The notes under the pieces: model-generated
Database searches by the model: none
What the model was told of the DNA's origin: nothing
Seen by the model: only the letters and a program-made list of their open reading frames with translations
Program-made: the position numbers and the translations under genes
In this document: positions 18,914-28,878 of the stretch, in pieces
Position numbering within the stretch: position 1 is the first letter of the stretch
Layout: each line of letters opens with the position of its first letter
Assembly: GCA_027021615.1 (NCBI GenBank)
Contig: JALUTY010000077.1
Location: forward strand, 1 to 64,000
DNA: 64,000 bases
Reading direction: 5' to 3'
From: a bacterium
GTDB taxonomy: Bacteria; Desulfobacterota; Deferrisomatia; Deferrisomatales; Deferrisomataceae

Positions 18914-19785
18914 CGGCCGGGGTGCGCGACCGGGCCCGGGCGGCGATGCTCGGCTTTGGAGTGGGCGACGCCCTGGGGGCCACGACCGAGTTCATGACCC
19001 CTGTGGAGATCCGGCATCGGTACGGGGTACACCGGACCCTGAGGGGTGGAGGGTGGCTCAGGCTGCGGCCCGGTCAGGTTACCGACGACACCGGTATGCT
19101 CCTGGCCCTGGCCGAGGCCGTGGCGGAATCCGGGCGATGGGACCTCGAGGCGATCGCCCGGGGATTCGTGACCTGGCTCCGATCGCGGCCGGTGGACGTG
19201 GGCGCCACCTGCGCCCGGGGGATCCGGCGGTTCCTCGTGGAGGGCACCCTCCAGGCTCCCCCGGGGGAGTGGGATGCCGGAAACGGGGGCGCCATGCGGG
19301 CCCCGGCCGCCGGGATTGCTTCGCTGTCGAGCCCCCTTGCGGCAGGAGGCCGGGCCGTGCGCCAAGCTCGCATCACACACAACCACCCCCTCTCCGACGC
19401 GGCGTCGGCCGCGGTGGCTCTCATGGTGCGGGCGGCGGTGCTCGGACTCGGGTTTGAGGCAGTCGACCGGGTGGCCCGCGCTCTGGGCCGCAGGCACCCG
19501 GCGTTTCGGGCCACCGGCGTGCGGCCGGTGTCGAGCCCGTACGTGGCAGACACCCTCAGGACCGTGCTCTACTTCCTCCGGACGACCAGGTCGTTCGAGG
19601 AGTGTTTGGTGGGGGTGGTGAACCAGGGGGGCGACGCCGACACGGCGGGCGCCATCGCGGGCAGTCTCGGGGGTGGCCTCGGGGGCACGGCCGCGATCCC
19701 CCGGCCCTGGCTCCGCCGGCTCGACCCGCAGGTTCGCGACCGGTTGGAGGTGGCCGCGGAAAACCTGATCCGCCTCGGGGGGTAG
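18904..19785 (+). CDS. draG: ADP-ribosyl-dinitrogenase-reductase glycohydrolase (DraG)
   Basis: 293 residues. It has the dinuclear-metal signatures of the ADP-ribosylglycohydrolase family: GVGDALGATTEF (about 18-29), TDDTGM (about 60-65) and the C-terminal NQGGDADTAGAIAGSLGG (about 240-257). It removes ADP-ribose from NifH and restores nitrogenase activity. The start is one of three tandem GTG codons with GGAGG upstream, inside the end of draT. Its stop faces the nifK stop across a 196-base gap, so the draTG and nif operons converge. Confidence 0.93.
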   Translation: MVVTAGVRDRARAAMLGFGVGDALGATTEFMTPVEIRHRYGVHRTLRGGGWLRLRPGQVTDDTGMLLALAEAVAESGRWDLEAIARGFVTWLRSRPVDVGATCARGIRRFLVEGTLQAPPGEWDAGNGGAMRAPAAGIASLSSPLAAGGRAVRQARITHNHPLSDAASAAVALMVRAAVLGLGFEAVDRVARALGRRHPAFRATGVRPVSSPYVADTLRTVLYFLRTTRSFEECLVGVVNQGGDADTAGAIAGSLGGGLGGTAAIPRPWLRRLDPQVRDRLEVAAENLIRLGG

Positions 19786-19981
19786 GGAGGAACGGTTCGC
19801 CTGGGAACGGGCCATCCCGGCGAAGTGCCAGGAAGCCGGGTGGGGTGCCGGCGGCGTGGGGCCGAAGGACCAGGGCGTCGCCCCCCGGGCGGCCGGGAGC
19901 CGGAGCCTGAAGAGCCCCCGACCGTGGACCCGGGGAGCTGCACGCTCCACCATGCCCACCGACCGCTCCGCCGGCAGGGAG

Positions 19982-21358
19982 CTACAGGACCAGCTCGAAC
20001 GCGGTCTCGTCGGTCTCCCGGTCGGCCCGGTCGAGGAACGCGTCGAGGATCTTCTCGGCGAGCCGCATGGCGCCCCGGTACCCCACGGTGGGGAAAAATT
20101 GATGGCCCACCCGGTCGAGCACCGGAAACCCGTGGCGTACCAGAGGGGTCCTCTCGTCCCGGGCGATGTACTTGCAGTAGGTGTTGCCGATGATGAGGTC
20201 CACCGGCTCGTTCTTGATAAGCTGGTGGAAGTGAAACATGTCGGACGCCTGGGCCACGTTGCCCTCCACCCCGGCTTCCTCCAGGAGTCCTCGCACCCGT
20301 TCCTCGAACCGTTTGCCCGGGGTGCCTGTGACCACGTGCACGGGCTTCATGTCGAGGGTGAGGCAGAACTCTGTGAGCGCAATGACGGGATCGGGATCCC
20401 CGACCAGCGCCACCTTCTTGCCGTAGAAGTATTGGGACATATCGGCCAGCAGGTCCACAAGCCGGCCTCGCTCCCGGGTGACCGAGACCGTGGCCTCCAC
20501 TCCCCCGATGCGCCGCAGGGCGTCCACGAACCGGTCGGTGGCGAGAAGCCCGATGGGCGTGTCGAGCACCTCGAAGGAGACCTGGGCCTTTTTCTCCAGC
20601 GCCTCCGCGGCCGGGGCCGAGGCCCAGGCCCCGAGGGCCAGGGTGGCCAGGCTGCCGCCCACGGTCCGCAGGTCCTCCACCCGCACGCCCCCTTCCGGAT
20701 AGAACTCGTGGCGGCCGGTCATGGGAGCGGCGAGAACGCCCGAGGTGTCGGGGAACAGGAGGATCTCAACGCCCATCTCGGCCGCCAGACGCTTGAGCTC
20801 GGCCATGTCTGAGGGCTCCACGAACCCGGGAATCACATTGATGCGTTTGGTCGGGGCCGCGCCGGGCTCGGCAAAGTACTCCACCAGGGCTCTGGTCATG
20901 TTGGCGAACCCCGTGATGTGGGACCCTACGAAGCTCGGGGTGTTGGCGTGGATCACGGTCCTCCCCTCGGGGATCTTGCCCGCATCCGCCGCGTTCCTGA
21001 CGATCTGGGGGATGTCGTCGCCGATCACCTCCGAAAGGCAGGTGGTGTGCACGGCCACCACGTCGGGGTCGTAAAGTGCAAAAATGTTCTCGATGGCCTG
21101 GGTCAGGTTGGCCATGCCTCCGAACACCGAGGCTCCCTCGGTGAAGGAGCTCGTGGCCGCCATCACGGGCTCCTTGGTGTGCCGAGTGAGCATGCTGCGG
21201 TGGTAGGCGCAGCACCCCTGGGATCCGTGGCTGTGGGGCAGGCACCGGTGCACCCCGAGGGCGGCGTAGAGCGCTCCCACGGGCTGGCAGGTCTTGGCCG
21301 GGTTGACGGTCAGGGCAGATCGTTTGCGCAGTTCCTTGGGCGTGTGTCGCAGCAGCAT
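19982..21358 (-). CDS. nifK: Nitrogenase MoFe protein beta chain
   Basis: 458 residues, shorter at the N-terminus than the roughly 520-residue Azotobacter protein, as in the clostridial-type groups. The three P-cluster cysteines are in KTCQPVGA (about 23), SQGCCAYHR (about 48) and TTCLSEVIGDD (about 106). With NifD it forms the heterotetramer that reduces N2, holding the P-cluster at the interface. It lies 31 bases after nifD and is the last gene of the operon. Its distance from nifH, with five other genes and nifD between, is unusual. Confidence 0.97.
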   Translation of the reverse strand: MLLRHTPKELRKRSALTVNPAKTCQPVGALYAALGVHRCLPHSHGSQGCCAYHRSMLTRHTKEPVMAATSSFTEGASVFGGMANLTQAIENIFALYDPDVVAVHTTCLSEVIGDDIPQIVRNAADAGKIPEGRTVIHANTPSFVGSHITGFANMTRALVEYFAEPGAAPTKRINVIPGFVEPSDMAELKRLAAEMGVEILLFPDTSGVLAAPMTGRHEFYPEGGVRVEDLRTVGGSLATLALGAWASAPAAEALEKKAQVSFEVLDTPIGLLATDRFVDALRRIGGVEATVSVTRERGRLVDLLADMSQYFYGKKVALVGDPDPVIALTEFCLTLDMKPVHVVTGTPGKRFEERVRGLLEEAGVEGNVAQASDMFHFHQLIKNEPVDLIIGNTYCKYIARDERTPLVRHGFPVLDRVGHQFFPTVGYRGAMRLAEKILDAFLDRADRETDETAFELVL

Positions 21359-21389
21359 AAGTCACCTCGAGTGCCGGAAAGACGGGGGA

Positions 21390-23018
21390 TCAGGACGCCT
21401 GGCGCAGGGTCTCGGGCCGGGGATCTTGGGCCCAGGGCGGGGTCACGTGCCGCCAGATCCGGGTGCTCGCCATGCGGTCGATCTCACGGTAGAACCGGAC
21501 CGCCCCCCGGAACCCGGCGTAGGGGCCGTGGTAATCATAGTTGTGGAGCTGCTTCATCGGGATACCGTGCTTCTGGATCACGTACTTTTCCTTGATGCCG
21601 GCGCAGAACACGTCGGGCCGGTAGAGCTCGATCAGCCGTTCAGTCTCGTAGTGGGTGATGTCGTCGATGACGAGGCTTCCCTCCTCCATGTCGGCCATGA
21701 GCCCCTCGTACTCCCCGAGGTCTAGACCCTGGGCCCGCAGCGCCTCCAGCTCCTCAGGGGGCTTGCGGGGCCGGTACCGCTCGGGGTCGGGCTCCACGTC
21801 GAGCTCCTCGATGTTTCGGCTGTCCGCGTCGATCTTGATGAAGGGCAGCACTTTGCGGCCCTCGTAGTCGTCGCGGTGGCCGAACTCGTACCCCGCTGCC
21901 ACGGTGCGCATACCGATCTCCCGGAACAGTTCCTGATAGTGGTGGGCCCGCGAGCCGCCGACGAACAGCATGGCGGTTTTGCCCTCGGTTCGGGGTCGGA
22001 CCTCGTCGATGACCGCCCGCACCCGGGACATCTCGTCGGCGGTCACCTGCTCCACCCGTTCGACCAAGTCCGGGTCGCCGAAGTACTGGGCGATCTTGCG
22101 GAGCGACTTGGCCGTGGCCTCGGCACCGATGAAGTTCACCTTGATCCAGGGAATACCGTACTTCTCCTCCGTCATCTCGGCCATGTAGTTGATCGACCGG
22201 TGGCACATGACGGCGTTGAGGTCGGCGGTGTGGGCCCGGGCGAACTGGTCGTACGAGGCGTTGCCGCTGAACGTGGACACGAGCGTGATGCCGCAGAGCT
22301 CCAGGATCCGTTCGATCTCGAAGGCGTCGCCCCCGATGTTGTACTCGCCGAGCAGGTTGATCCGGAACTTCCCCCCGGGAGGCTCGTCGCGGGTGCCCAC
22401 CACGTGCTCGAAGATGCCGTTGTTGGCGATGTGGTGCCCGGCCGACTGGCTCACGCCCTTGTAGCCCTCGCAGCTGAAGGCGAACACGTTGATGCCGAGC
22501 TCCTCCTTCATGTCGCGGGCCACGGCGTGGATGTCGTCGCCGATCAGGCCCACCGGGCAGGTGGCCGCGATGGCGATGGCCTTGGGCCGGAAGATCTCGT
22601 AGGCCTCCCGGATGGCCTTCCGGAGCTTCTTCTCCCCCCCGAACACGATGTCGTTCTCCTGCATGTCGGTCATGAGGGCGTAAGGCATGTAGTTGGGGGC
22701 GTCCTCCGAGGGTGGCCGGGTCTGGTTCCGGCGGGTGAGCCAGCTGTAGAACCCGCATCCCACGGGGCCGTGGGTGATGGTGAGGATGTCCCGGACCGGG
22801 CCGAGGATCACCCCCTTGCACCCGGCGTAGGAGCAGCCCCGCTGGGTGATCACGCCCGGCGTCGTGCGGGTGTTCGAGAGGATGGGGGGGCGAAACCCCT
22901 CGGCGTCGGGGGGGGCGTTCACCACGATCTGCTTGGCGCGCTTACGGGCCGCTTTGGTCGGGTAGGCCTCGGTCAGGGCGCGTTTGGCGTCTTCGGGACG
23001 CAGGGTTTCGGTTGCCAT
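21390..23018 (-). CDS. nifD: Nitrogenase MoFe protein alpha chain
   Basis: 542 residues from the ATG at 23018, which has AAAGGAGG upstream; a longer open frame into nifX is not real. P-cluster cysteines are in QRGCSYAGCKG, HGPVGCGFYSW and AATCPVGLIGDD. The FeMo-cofactor ligands are Cys in AVMCHRSINYMAE and His in KQLHNYDYHGPY. An insertion of about 50 residues (beginning after GHRDDYEGRK and ending near YEGLMADM) marks it as the type known from Clostridium pasteurianum and related groups. No nifG-type delta subunit gene is present, so this is Mo-, not V- or Fe-nitrogenase. Confidence 0.97.
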   Translation of the reverse strand: MATETLRPEDAKRALTEAYPTKAARKRAKQIVVNAPPDAEGFRPPILSNTRTTPGVITQRGCSYAGCKGVILGPVRDILTITHGPVGCGFYSWLTRRNQTRPPSEDAPNYMPYALMTDMQENDIVFGGEKKLRKAIREAYEIFRPKAIAIAATCPVGLIGDDIHAVARDMKEELGINVFAFSCEGYKGVSQSAGHHIANNGIFEHVVGTRDEPPGGKFRINLLGEYNIGGDAFEIERILELCGITLVSTFSGNASYDQFARAHTADLNAVMCHRSINYMAEMTEEKYGIPWIKVNFIGAEATAKSLRKIAQYFGDPDLVERVEQVTADEMSRVRAVIDEVRPRTEGKTAMLFVGGSRAHHYQELFREIGMRTVAAGYEFGHRDDYEGRKVLPFIKIDADSRNIEELDVEPDPERYRPRKPPEELEALRAQGLDLGEYEGLMADMEEGSLVIDDITHYETERLIELYRPDVFCAGIKEKYVIQKHGIPMKQLHNYDYHGPYAGFRGAVRFYREIDRMASTRIWRHVTPPWAQDPRPETLRQAS

Positions 23019-23055
23019 GGTCGCCTCCTTTGCGGGGTTGGGGAAAGGCCGGGGG

Positions 23056-23364
23056 TCAGGGGGCCGCCGGAAGGGGGCCGGGCTGCGCCACCACTTCGAT
23101 GCCGAGGGCGGCCAGTTCGGCGGCCGGCCGCTCGCCGATCCGGGTGCAGTACACCCGCCGGCAGTCCTCGAGCGCCTCGGCGATGCCGGCGAACCGCCCC
23201 TCGTCAAAAGGGTGGCCGGGGTCGCCGGTGGAAAGCGGAGTCACCGGTCGGGCGGCCACGAACCGGGGGCCGCCGACCGCCAGGTCGTAGATCCAGAACC
23301 GGCGGGCCCGGCCGAAGTGCTCGTCCACGCTCTTGCCGTCGGTGGATGCGATCGCGATGCGCAT
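23056..23364 (-). CDS. NifX-like dinitrogenase iron-molybdenum cofactor binding protein
   Basis: 102 residues, a single NifX/NafY/NifB-C-type domain. It opens MRIAIASTDGKSVDEHFGRARRFWIYDL, where S-x-D-G-x-x-V-x-x-H-F-G-x-A is the cofactor-binding signature with the key His. Such proteins carry NifB-co or the NifEN-bound precursor during FeMo-co assembly. It lies between nifB and nifD, and nifB itself ends with a second, more diverged copy of this domain. I call it NifX-like without choosing between NifX and NafY. Confidence 0.88.
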   Translation of the reverse strand: MRIAIASTDGKSVDEHFGRARRFWIYDLAVGGPRFVAARPVTPLSTGDPGHPFDEGRFAGIAEALEDCRRVYCTRIGERPAAELAALGIEVVAQPGPLPAAP

Positions 23365-23405
23365 GGGTCACCTCCTGGGGTGGGGAGTGGAAAGGACGCT
23401 GGGGC

Positions 23406-24680
23406 TCAGCCGCACCCGGAGCCGTCGCCGCCGCAGCCGAGCCCGCGGGAGCAGCCGCCCCGGCGCCGGCGAAACCGCGCGGGATCCACGTCCGAGAACA
23501 CGGCGGAGAGCCCGAGCTCGATGAACCCGTCCATCTCGAGGGGTACGACCCCAGCTTCGGTGAGGATCGCCCGGGGGCCCTCCCCGACCCCGCTCACCAG
23601 CACCGCGCGGCAGTCACCGAGCCCCTCGGCAAGCCGTCGCCACCGGTCGGGTCCGCCCCCGGGCGGAGGGGCCGGCCGCTCCTCCACAAGCAGAAATCCG
23701 GCCCCTTCCCGGGCCCACACCTGGAACGAGCGGGCCTCGCCCAGGTGCTGGTTCACGAGCATGCCCTCCCGGGTGGCCACGGCCACGTGGGGTCGGTCGA
23801 TGCGAAGGGGCGGGGGCGCTCCGGCGGCCTCTTGGAGGAAGGGCGCGAACTCGCCGGAGCGGTCCTCCTCCAAGAGCCCCACGGCGTCGGCCCGGCACCG
23901 GCGGCAGTGGCGCATCTGGGGCAGGAACCGCTCGGCCTCGGCGCGCAGCTCCCGCAGGAACTCGGGCACCGGCTCGGATACGTCGGCCAGGGGGGTGCCC
24001 GCCGTGGGCACCAGCCCCATCACGTTCAGGGCGTCGGCGCCCCATCCGGCCACGGTGCGGGCCACGTCGACCACGTGGTGGTCGTTCACCCCGGGCACCA
24101 CGATGCAGTTGACCTTGACGAGGATCCCACGGGCCTTGAGGCCGGTTACGGCCAGGCGCTGGCGCTCGAGGAGGACGGCGGCCGCGTCGGGGCCCCGGTA
24201 GACCACCTTCCCGTCCCGGGCCCAGGCGTAGAGCGACGCTCCCACGGCCGGAGCCACAGCGTTCACCGTGACGGTCACGTGGGTCACCCCTAGCGCGGGA
24301 AGTTCGTCGAGCAGCGGCGGCAGCCCCAGCGCGTTGGTGGCGACGCACAGGAGCATCTCGGGGTAACGCTCCCGCACGAGCCGGAGCGTCGCCAGGGTCT
24401 CGTCGGGGTTGGCGAACGGGTCGCCCGGGCCGGCGATGCCCACCACAGAGATGCGGGGCTCCGCGGCCACGACCCGCTCCAGATACCCGACGGCCTGGTG
24501 GGGCGAGAGCACTGCGCTCGTGACCCCGGGCCGGCTCTCGTTCACGCAGTCGTACTGGCGGTTGCAGTAGACGCACCTCAGGTTGCACCGAGGCGCCACC
24601 GGAAGATGGACCCGGCCGCAGTGACCGTGGCTCTCCGCGTGGAAGCAGGGATGGCGGTTGAGATCGAGGGCGGGGTTCAT
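23406..24680 (-). CDS. nifB: FeMo-cofactor biosynthesis radical SAM protein NifB
   Basis: 424 residues. The N-terminus carries HPCF and the radical SAM motif RCNLRCVYCNRQYDCVNESRPG with C-x3-C-x2-C (about 32-39). Further cysteines for the K-clusters are in HCRRCRADAVG (about 260). A NifX-like domain follows (about 295-400, beginning HVAVATREGMLVNQHLGEA). The tail is Cys/Gly-rich (CSRGLGCGGDGSGCG). It fuses two 4Fe-4S clusters with a SAM-derived carbide to make NifB-co. It is 19 bases after nifN and 41 before nifX. Confidence 0.95.
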   Translation of the reverse strand: MNPALDLNRHPCFHAESHGHCGRVHLPVAPRCNLRCVYCNRQYDCVNESRPGVTSAVLSPHQAVGYLERVVAAEPRISVVGIAGPGDPFANPDETLATLRLVRERYPEMLLCVATNALGLPPLLDELPALGVTHVTVTVNAVAPAVGASLYAWARDGKVVYRGPDAAAVLLERQRLAVTGLKARGILVKVNCIVVPGVNDHHVVDVARTVAGWGADALNVMGLVPTAGTPLADVSEPVPEFLRELRAEAERFLPQMRHCRRCRADAVGLLEEDRSGEFAPFLQEAAGAPPPLRIDRPHVAVATREGMLVNQHLGEARSFQVWAREGAGFLLVEERPAPPPGGGPDRWRRLAEGLGDCRAVLVSGVGEGPRAILTEAGVVPLEMDGFIELGLSAVFSDVDPARFRRRRGGCSRGLGCGGDGSGCG

Positions 24681-24699
24681 GGGAGTCTCCTCTGGCGGT

Positions 24700-26073
24700 T
24701 TAGAGATAGCCGTAGCCCACGGCGGAGGCTTCTTGCTGCTGGGCGAGCAGGGCGTTCACGACACGGTCGAAGAGGTCCTGGGTGCCCGCGTACCCGAGGA
24801 CCCGCTGCCGGGCTGCCCCGAACCGGTCGTGGATGGGGAACCCCACCCGCACCAGGGGGATGCCCCAATCCCGAGCCAGGGGATACGCCTTGCTCGTGCC
24901 CACCACGAGGCCGAGCCCCAGGTCCCGCGTCTCCTCGGCGACCGTGTAGTAGTCCACCTCCTCCCGCACCGCCGGCGGCTCCCGGAGGAGTCCGGCCGTG
25001 GCGGCATCCACGGCACCCTCGAGGGATCCGGACCGATCCCCAGTGGCCACGTACGCGACATGGACCCCGATCTCGGCGAGAAACCCGGAGAGGCCTACGG
25101 CCAGGTCCTCGTCGGCCACCACGGCCGCACGGACCCCGGCCAGGTACTTATGGGCATCCACGTAGGCGTCCACGAGCCGGCCCCGCTGGGCACGGACCCA
25201 ACCCGGGGTAGGGCGGCCCGAGAGCTCCTCCAGCACCGCGAAGAACCGGTCGGATGCCCGAAGCCCCACGGGAAGGGGGAGGGGGAGGAGTTCCACCCCG
25301 AACCGATCGCGTAGCCAGGCGCCGGGGCCCGAGGCGTCGCCGGCCATGCAGCCCAACGCCACCGTGGCCCGGGCACGGCCCGCGGCCTGGAGCGCTTCGG
25401 GGGGGGTTCCGCCGGGAGGCACCGGGGTGTAGGCGTCCCAGATGGGCCCGTCCAGGGGGTCGGAGGGGTCGGGGATCACGGCCGCCTCGAGGCCGAAGGC
25501 GCGGACCACGTCCTTCAGGTGCCGGAGGTCGGCCGGGGAGGCCATGCCCGGCAGGAGGTTCAGGTGGGAACCGGCCGGCCCGGGACGGGCCAGGGCCTTG
25601 AGGAGCGCCCGCACCGCCCGCCGGAACCCCTCCGTGTGGGTACCCCCGAAGCTCGGGGTCCGAACCGTCACCACCCGGGGGAGGGTGACGCCGGGGTTCT
25701 TCCCGGCGAGTTCGGCTAGAAACGCCTCGACCAGGGGGCCCGGCTCCTCCCCGATCGTCTCGGTGAGGCAGGTGGTGGCCACCCCGATGACCCGGGGCCG
25801 CATGGCCGTGATCACGTTCCACAGCCCCTGGCGCAGGTTGGGGCCTCCCCCGAACACGGCCTGCCGCTCTCCCAGCGACGACGAGGCGATGGCCACGGGC
25901 TCCCGATAGTGGCTGATGAGGTACCGGCGCATATAGGTGGCGCAGCCCTGGGACCCGTGGAGGAACGGCACGGTGCCCTCGACGCCCTTGAAGGCAAGGC
26001 ACGCGCCCAAGGGCATGCATAGGTGGCAGGCGTTGGTGGTCGAAACGAAGGCGGGGGCGGCGCTCTCAGGCAT
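24700..26073 (-). CDS. nifN: Nitrogenase cofactor scaffold protein NifN
   Basis: 457 residues, homologous to NifK. The N-terminus has the NifN pattern NACHLCMPLGACLAFKGVEG, then LHGSQGCATYMRRYLISHY; TTCLTETIGEE follows. Together with NifE it forms the tetramer on which NifB-co matures with Mo and homocitrate. Start ATG at 26073 overlaps the nifE stop by eight bases, so NifE and NifN are translationally coupled in equal amounts. Confidence 0.95.
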   Translation of the reverse strand: MPESAAPAFVSTTNACHLCMPLGACLAFKGVEGTVPFLHGSQGCATYMRRYLISHYREPVAIASSSLGERQAVFGGGPNLRQGLWNVITAMRPRVIGVATTCLTETIGEEPGPLVEAFLAELAGKNPGVTLPRVVTVRTPSFGGTHTEGFRRAVRALLKALARPGPAGSHLNLLPGMASPADLRHLKDVVRAFGLEAAVIPDPSDPLDGPIWDAYTPVPPGGTPPEALQAAGRARATVALGCMAGDASGPGAWLRDRFGVELLPLPLPVGLRASDRFFAVLEELSGRPTPGWVRAQRGRLVDAYVDAHKYLAGVRAAVVADEDLAVGLSGFLAEIGVHVAYVATGDRSGSLEGAVDAATAGLLREPPAVREEVDYYTVAEETRDLGLGLVVGTSKAYPLARDWGIPLVRVGFPIHDRFGAARQRVLGYAGTQDLFDRVVNALLAQQQEASAVGYGYL

Positions 26074-27436
26074 GGCAGACCTCCCGGGAGCCGGCCCGGC
26101 GCGGGGCGAACCGCCACACCGGGCTCGTGACGGTGCGGTGGACCTCCTCGGCGAACCGGAGCATCCCCTCGAACCCGGCCAGGGGAAGCTTGCGTTCGTG
26201 GTTGTGGTCGCAGAACCCGATGCCGAGCTTGTAGGCGATGGGCCGCTCCTTGACCCCGCCCACGAGGAGATCCGCCCCCTGCTCCAGCAGGAGCGCGCTC
26301 AGCTCCAGGGGGTTCGTGTCGTCCACGATCACCGTGCCGGGATCGGTGATCTCGTGCAGTTCCCGGTAGTCTTCGGCGGTGCCGGTCTGGGAACCCACGA
26401 TCACCGTGCGCATGCCCAGAAGCCGGAACGCCTTGACGAGGGAGAAGGCCTTGAACGCGCCCCCGACGTAGATGGCTACCCGCCGGCCCTCCAGGTCGGC
26501 CCGGATCGACCGGAGGCGGGGCTCCAGGATGGAGAGTTCCTCGCGGACGAGCTCCCGAGCCCGGCCGGGCAGGCCCGGATCCCGGTCGGCGAAATGGTCG
26601 CCCACGGCGTAGAGGGCCTCGGCCATGTCGTCCACCCCGAAGTACGACACCCTCCGGAACGGCACGCCGTAGGCCTCCTCCATGCGGCGGGCCAGGGCCA
26701 GGGTGGCCCCCGAGCACTGCACCAGGTTGAGCGCCGCACCGTGGCACCGCGCGATGTGGGCGACGCGGCCGTCGCCGGTGAGGTTGGCCACCACCTCGAC
26801 CCCCATGCGCTCCAGGTAGCCCCGGACGATCCACAGCTCACCGGCCAGGTTGAAGTCCCCAAGGATGTTGACGCTCACCGGCGAGATCCCGTCGGTGGGC
26901 CCCGTGCCCACCAGGCGGAACAGGGCCTCGCAGGCCGCCGCATACCCGGCCCGTTTGGTGCCTTGGAACCCCTCGGACCGGACCGGGATCACCGGGATCC
27001 CCTGCTCGGCGGCGACCCGCTTGCACACGGCCCCCAGGTCGTCGCCGATCAGCCCCACCACGCAGGTGCTGTACACGAACGCCCCGGCCGGGCGGTGCCG
27101 CCCGATCAGCTCGGTGAGGGCCCGGTAGAGCTTCTCCTCGCCGCCGAAAATGACCTCGCGCTCCCTGAGATCGGTGCTGAAACTCAGGCGGTGGAGCTGG
27201 GGACCCGACGAGAGGGCCCCTCGGATGTCCCAGGTGTAGGCCGCGCACCCCACGGGCCCGTGGACCAGGTGGAGGGCGTCGGCCACCGGGTAGAGCACCA
27301 CCCGGGCCCCGCAGAACACGCAGGCCCGCTGGCTCACGGCGCCGGCGAGGCTCTCCCGGTTGCAGGCGAGGCGGAAGGTGCCGTCTCCCTTGCGGTGCAC
27401 CTGGTCGCGGCGGGCCTCGAAAGGCAGGGCGGTCAT
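26066..27436 (-). CDS. nifE: Nitrogenase cofactor scaffold protein NifE
   Basis: 456 residues from the ATG at 27436. It is NifD-like, with SQRACVFCGARVVLYPVADALHLVHGPVGCAAYTWDIRG near the N-terminus and VYSTCVVGLIGDDLGAVCKR later, the cysteines matching cluster ligands of NifE. It has no clostridial-type insertion. It is the fourth-largest piece of the assembly line: nifH, ferredoxin, nifE, nifN, nifB and nifX are read in that order, before the structural nifDK. Confidence 0.95.
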   Translation of the reverse strand: MTALPFEARRDQVHRKGDGTFRLACNRESLAGAVSQRACVFCGARVVLYPVADALHLVHGPVGCAAYTWDIRGALSSGPQLHRLSFSTDLREREVIFGGEEKLYRALTELIGRHRPAGAFVYSTCVVGLIGDDLGAVCKRVAAEQGIPVIPVRSEGFQGTKRAGYAAACEALFRLVGTGPTDGISPVSVNILGDFNLAGELWIVRGYLERMGVEVVANLTGDGRVAHIARCHGAALNLVQCSGATLALARRMEEAYGVPFRRVSYFGVDDMAEALYAVGDHFADRDPGLPGRARELVREELSILEPRLRSIRADLEGRRVAIYVGGAFKAFSLVKAFRLLGMRTVIVGSQTGTAEDYRELHEITDPGTVIVDDTNPLELSALLLEQGADLLVGGVKERPIAYKLGIGFCDHNHERKLPLAGFEGMLRFAEEVHRTVTSPVWRFAPRRAGSREVCHA

Positions 27437-27446
27437 GCGGAATCTC

Positions 27447-27752
27447 CTACGGTTCGTCGATGCGGTGCGCGCCGGTGGCGCGCCCCTCCTCGAGGGCGTC
27501 CAGGATCTCGTCGGCCGCCCCCTCGTCCACCCCGCCGTACCAGGCGCCGTGGGGGTACACGACCACCACGGGCCCCCGGTCGCAGGCCTTGAGACAGCCG
27601 GTCGTCGAGACCAAGGCATCGAGGCCCCGGTCGGCTACCTCGGCCTCGAGGTAGGCCACCAGGCCGCGGGAGCCCCTCTGGAGGCAGACCCCTTTGGCCT
27701 CGGTCCCGCGAAAGCTTCCGCACACGAGAAGGTGGTACTCCGGACGTCGCAT
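27447..27752 (-). CDS. Thioredoxin-like [2Fe-2S] ferredoxin in the nif operon
   Basis: 101 residues. Four cysteines (about 11, 23, 53 and 57) in the pattern C-x11-C, C-x3-C match thioredoxin-fold [2Fe-2S] ferredoxins: LLVCGSFRGTEAKGVC and STTGCLKACDRGP. Relatives occur in nif clusters of Aquifex and many anaerobic diazotrophs; the Azotobacter FeSII protein that protects nitrogenase from oxygen is a different fold. Position between nifH and nifE (19 and 10 bases away) suggests electron transfer to cofactor assembly or nitrogenase, but which is unproven. Confidence 0.85.
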   Translation of the reverse strand: MRRPEYHLLVCGSFRGTEAKGVCLQRGSRGLVAYLEAEVADRGLDALVSTTGCLKACDRGPVVVVYPHGAWYGGVDEGAADEILDALEEGRATGAHRIDEP

Positions 27753-27771
27753 GGGGCGTCTCCTTGGGGGC

Positions 27772-28878
<1,107 letters not shown>

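Noticed and set aside
19982-23018. Alternative (V or Fe-only) nitrogenase
   Set aside because: No delta-subunit gene (vnfG/anfG) lies between the alpha and beta chains, and modBAC, nifEN, nifB and nifV accompany them, which fits the Mo enzyme.
23019-23207. N-terminal extension of nifD to 23207
   Set aside because: It overlaps the NifX-like gene in another frame, while the ATG at 23018 has an excellent AGGAGG site.
27437-27619. N-terminal extension of nifE to 27619
   Set aside because: The additional residues are encoded antisense-like within the ferredoxin gene in another frame; the ATG at 27436 gives the usual NifE start.
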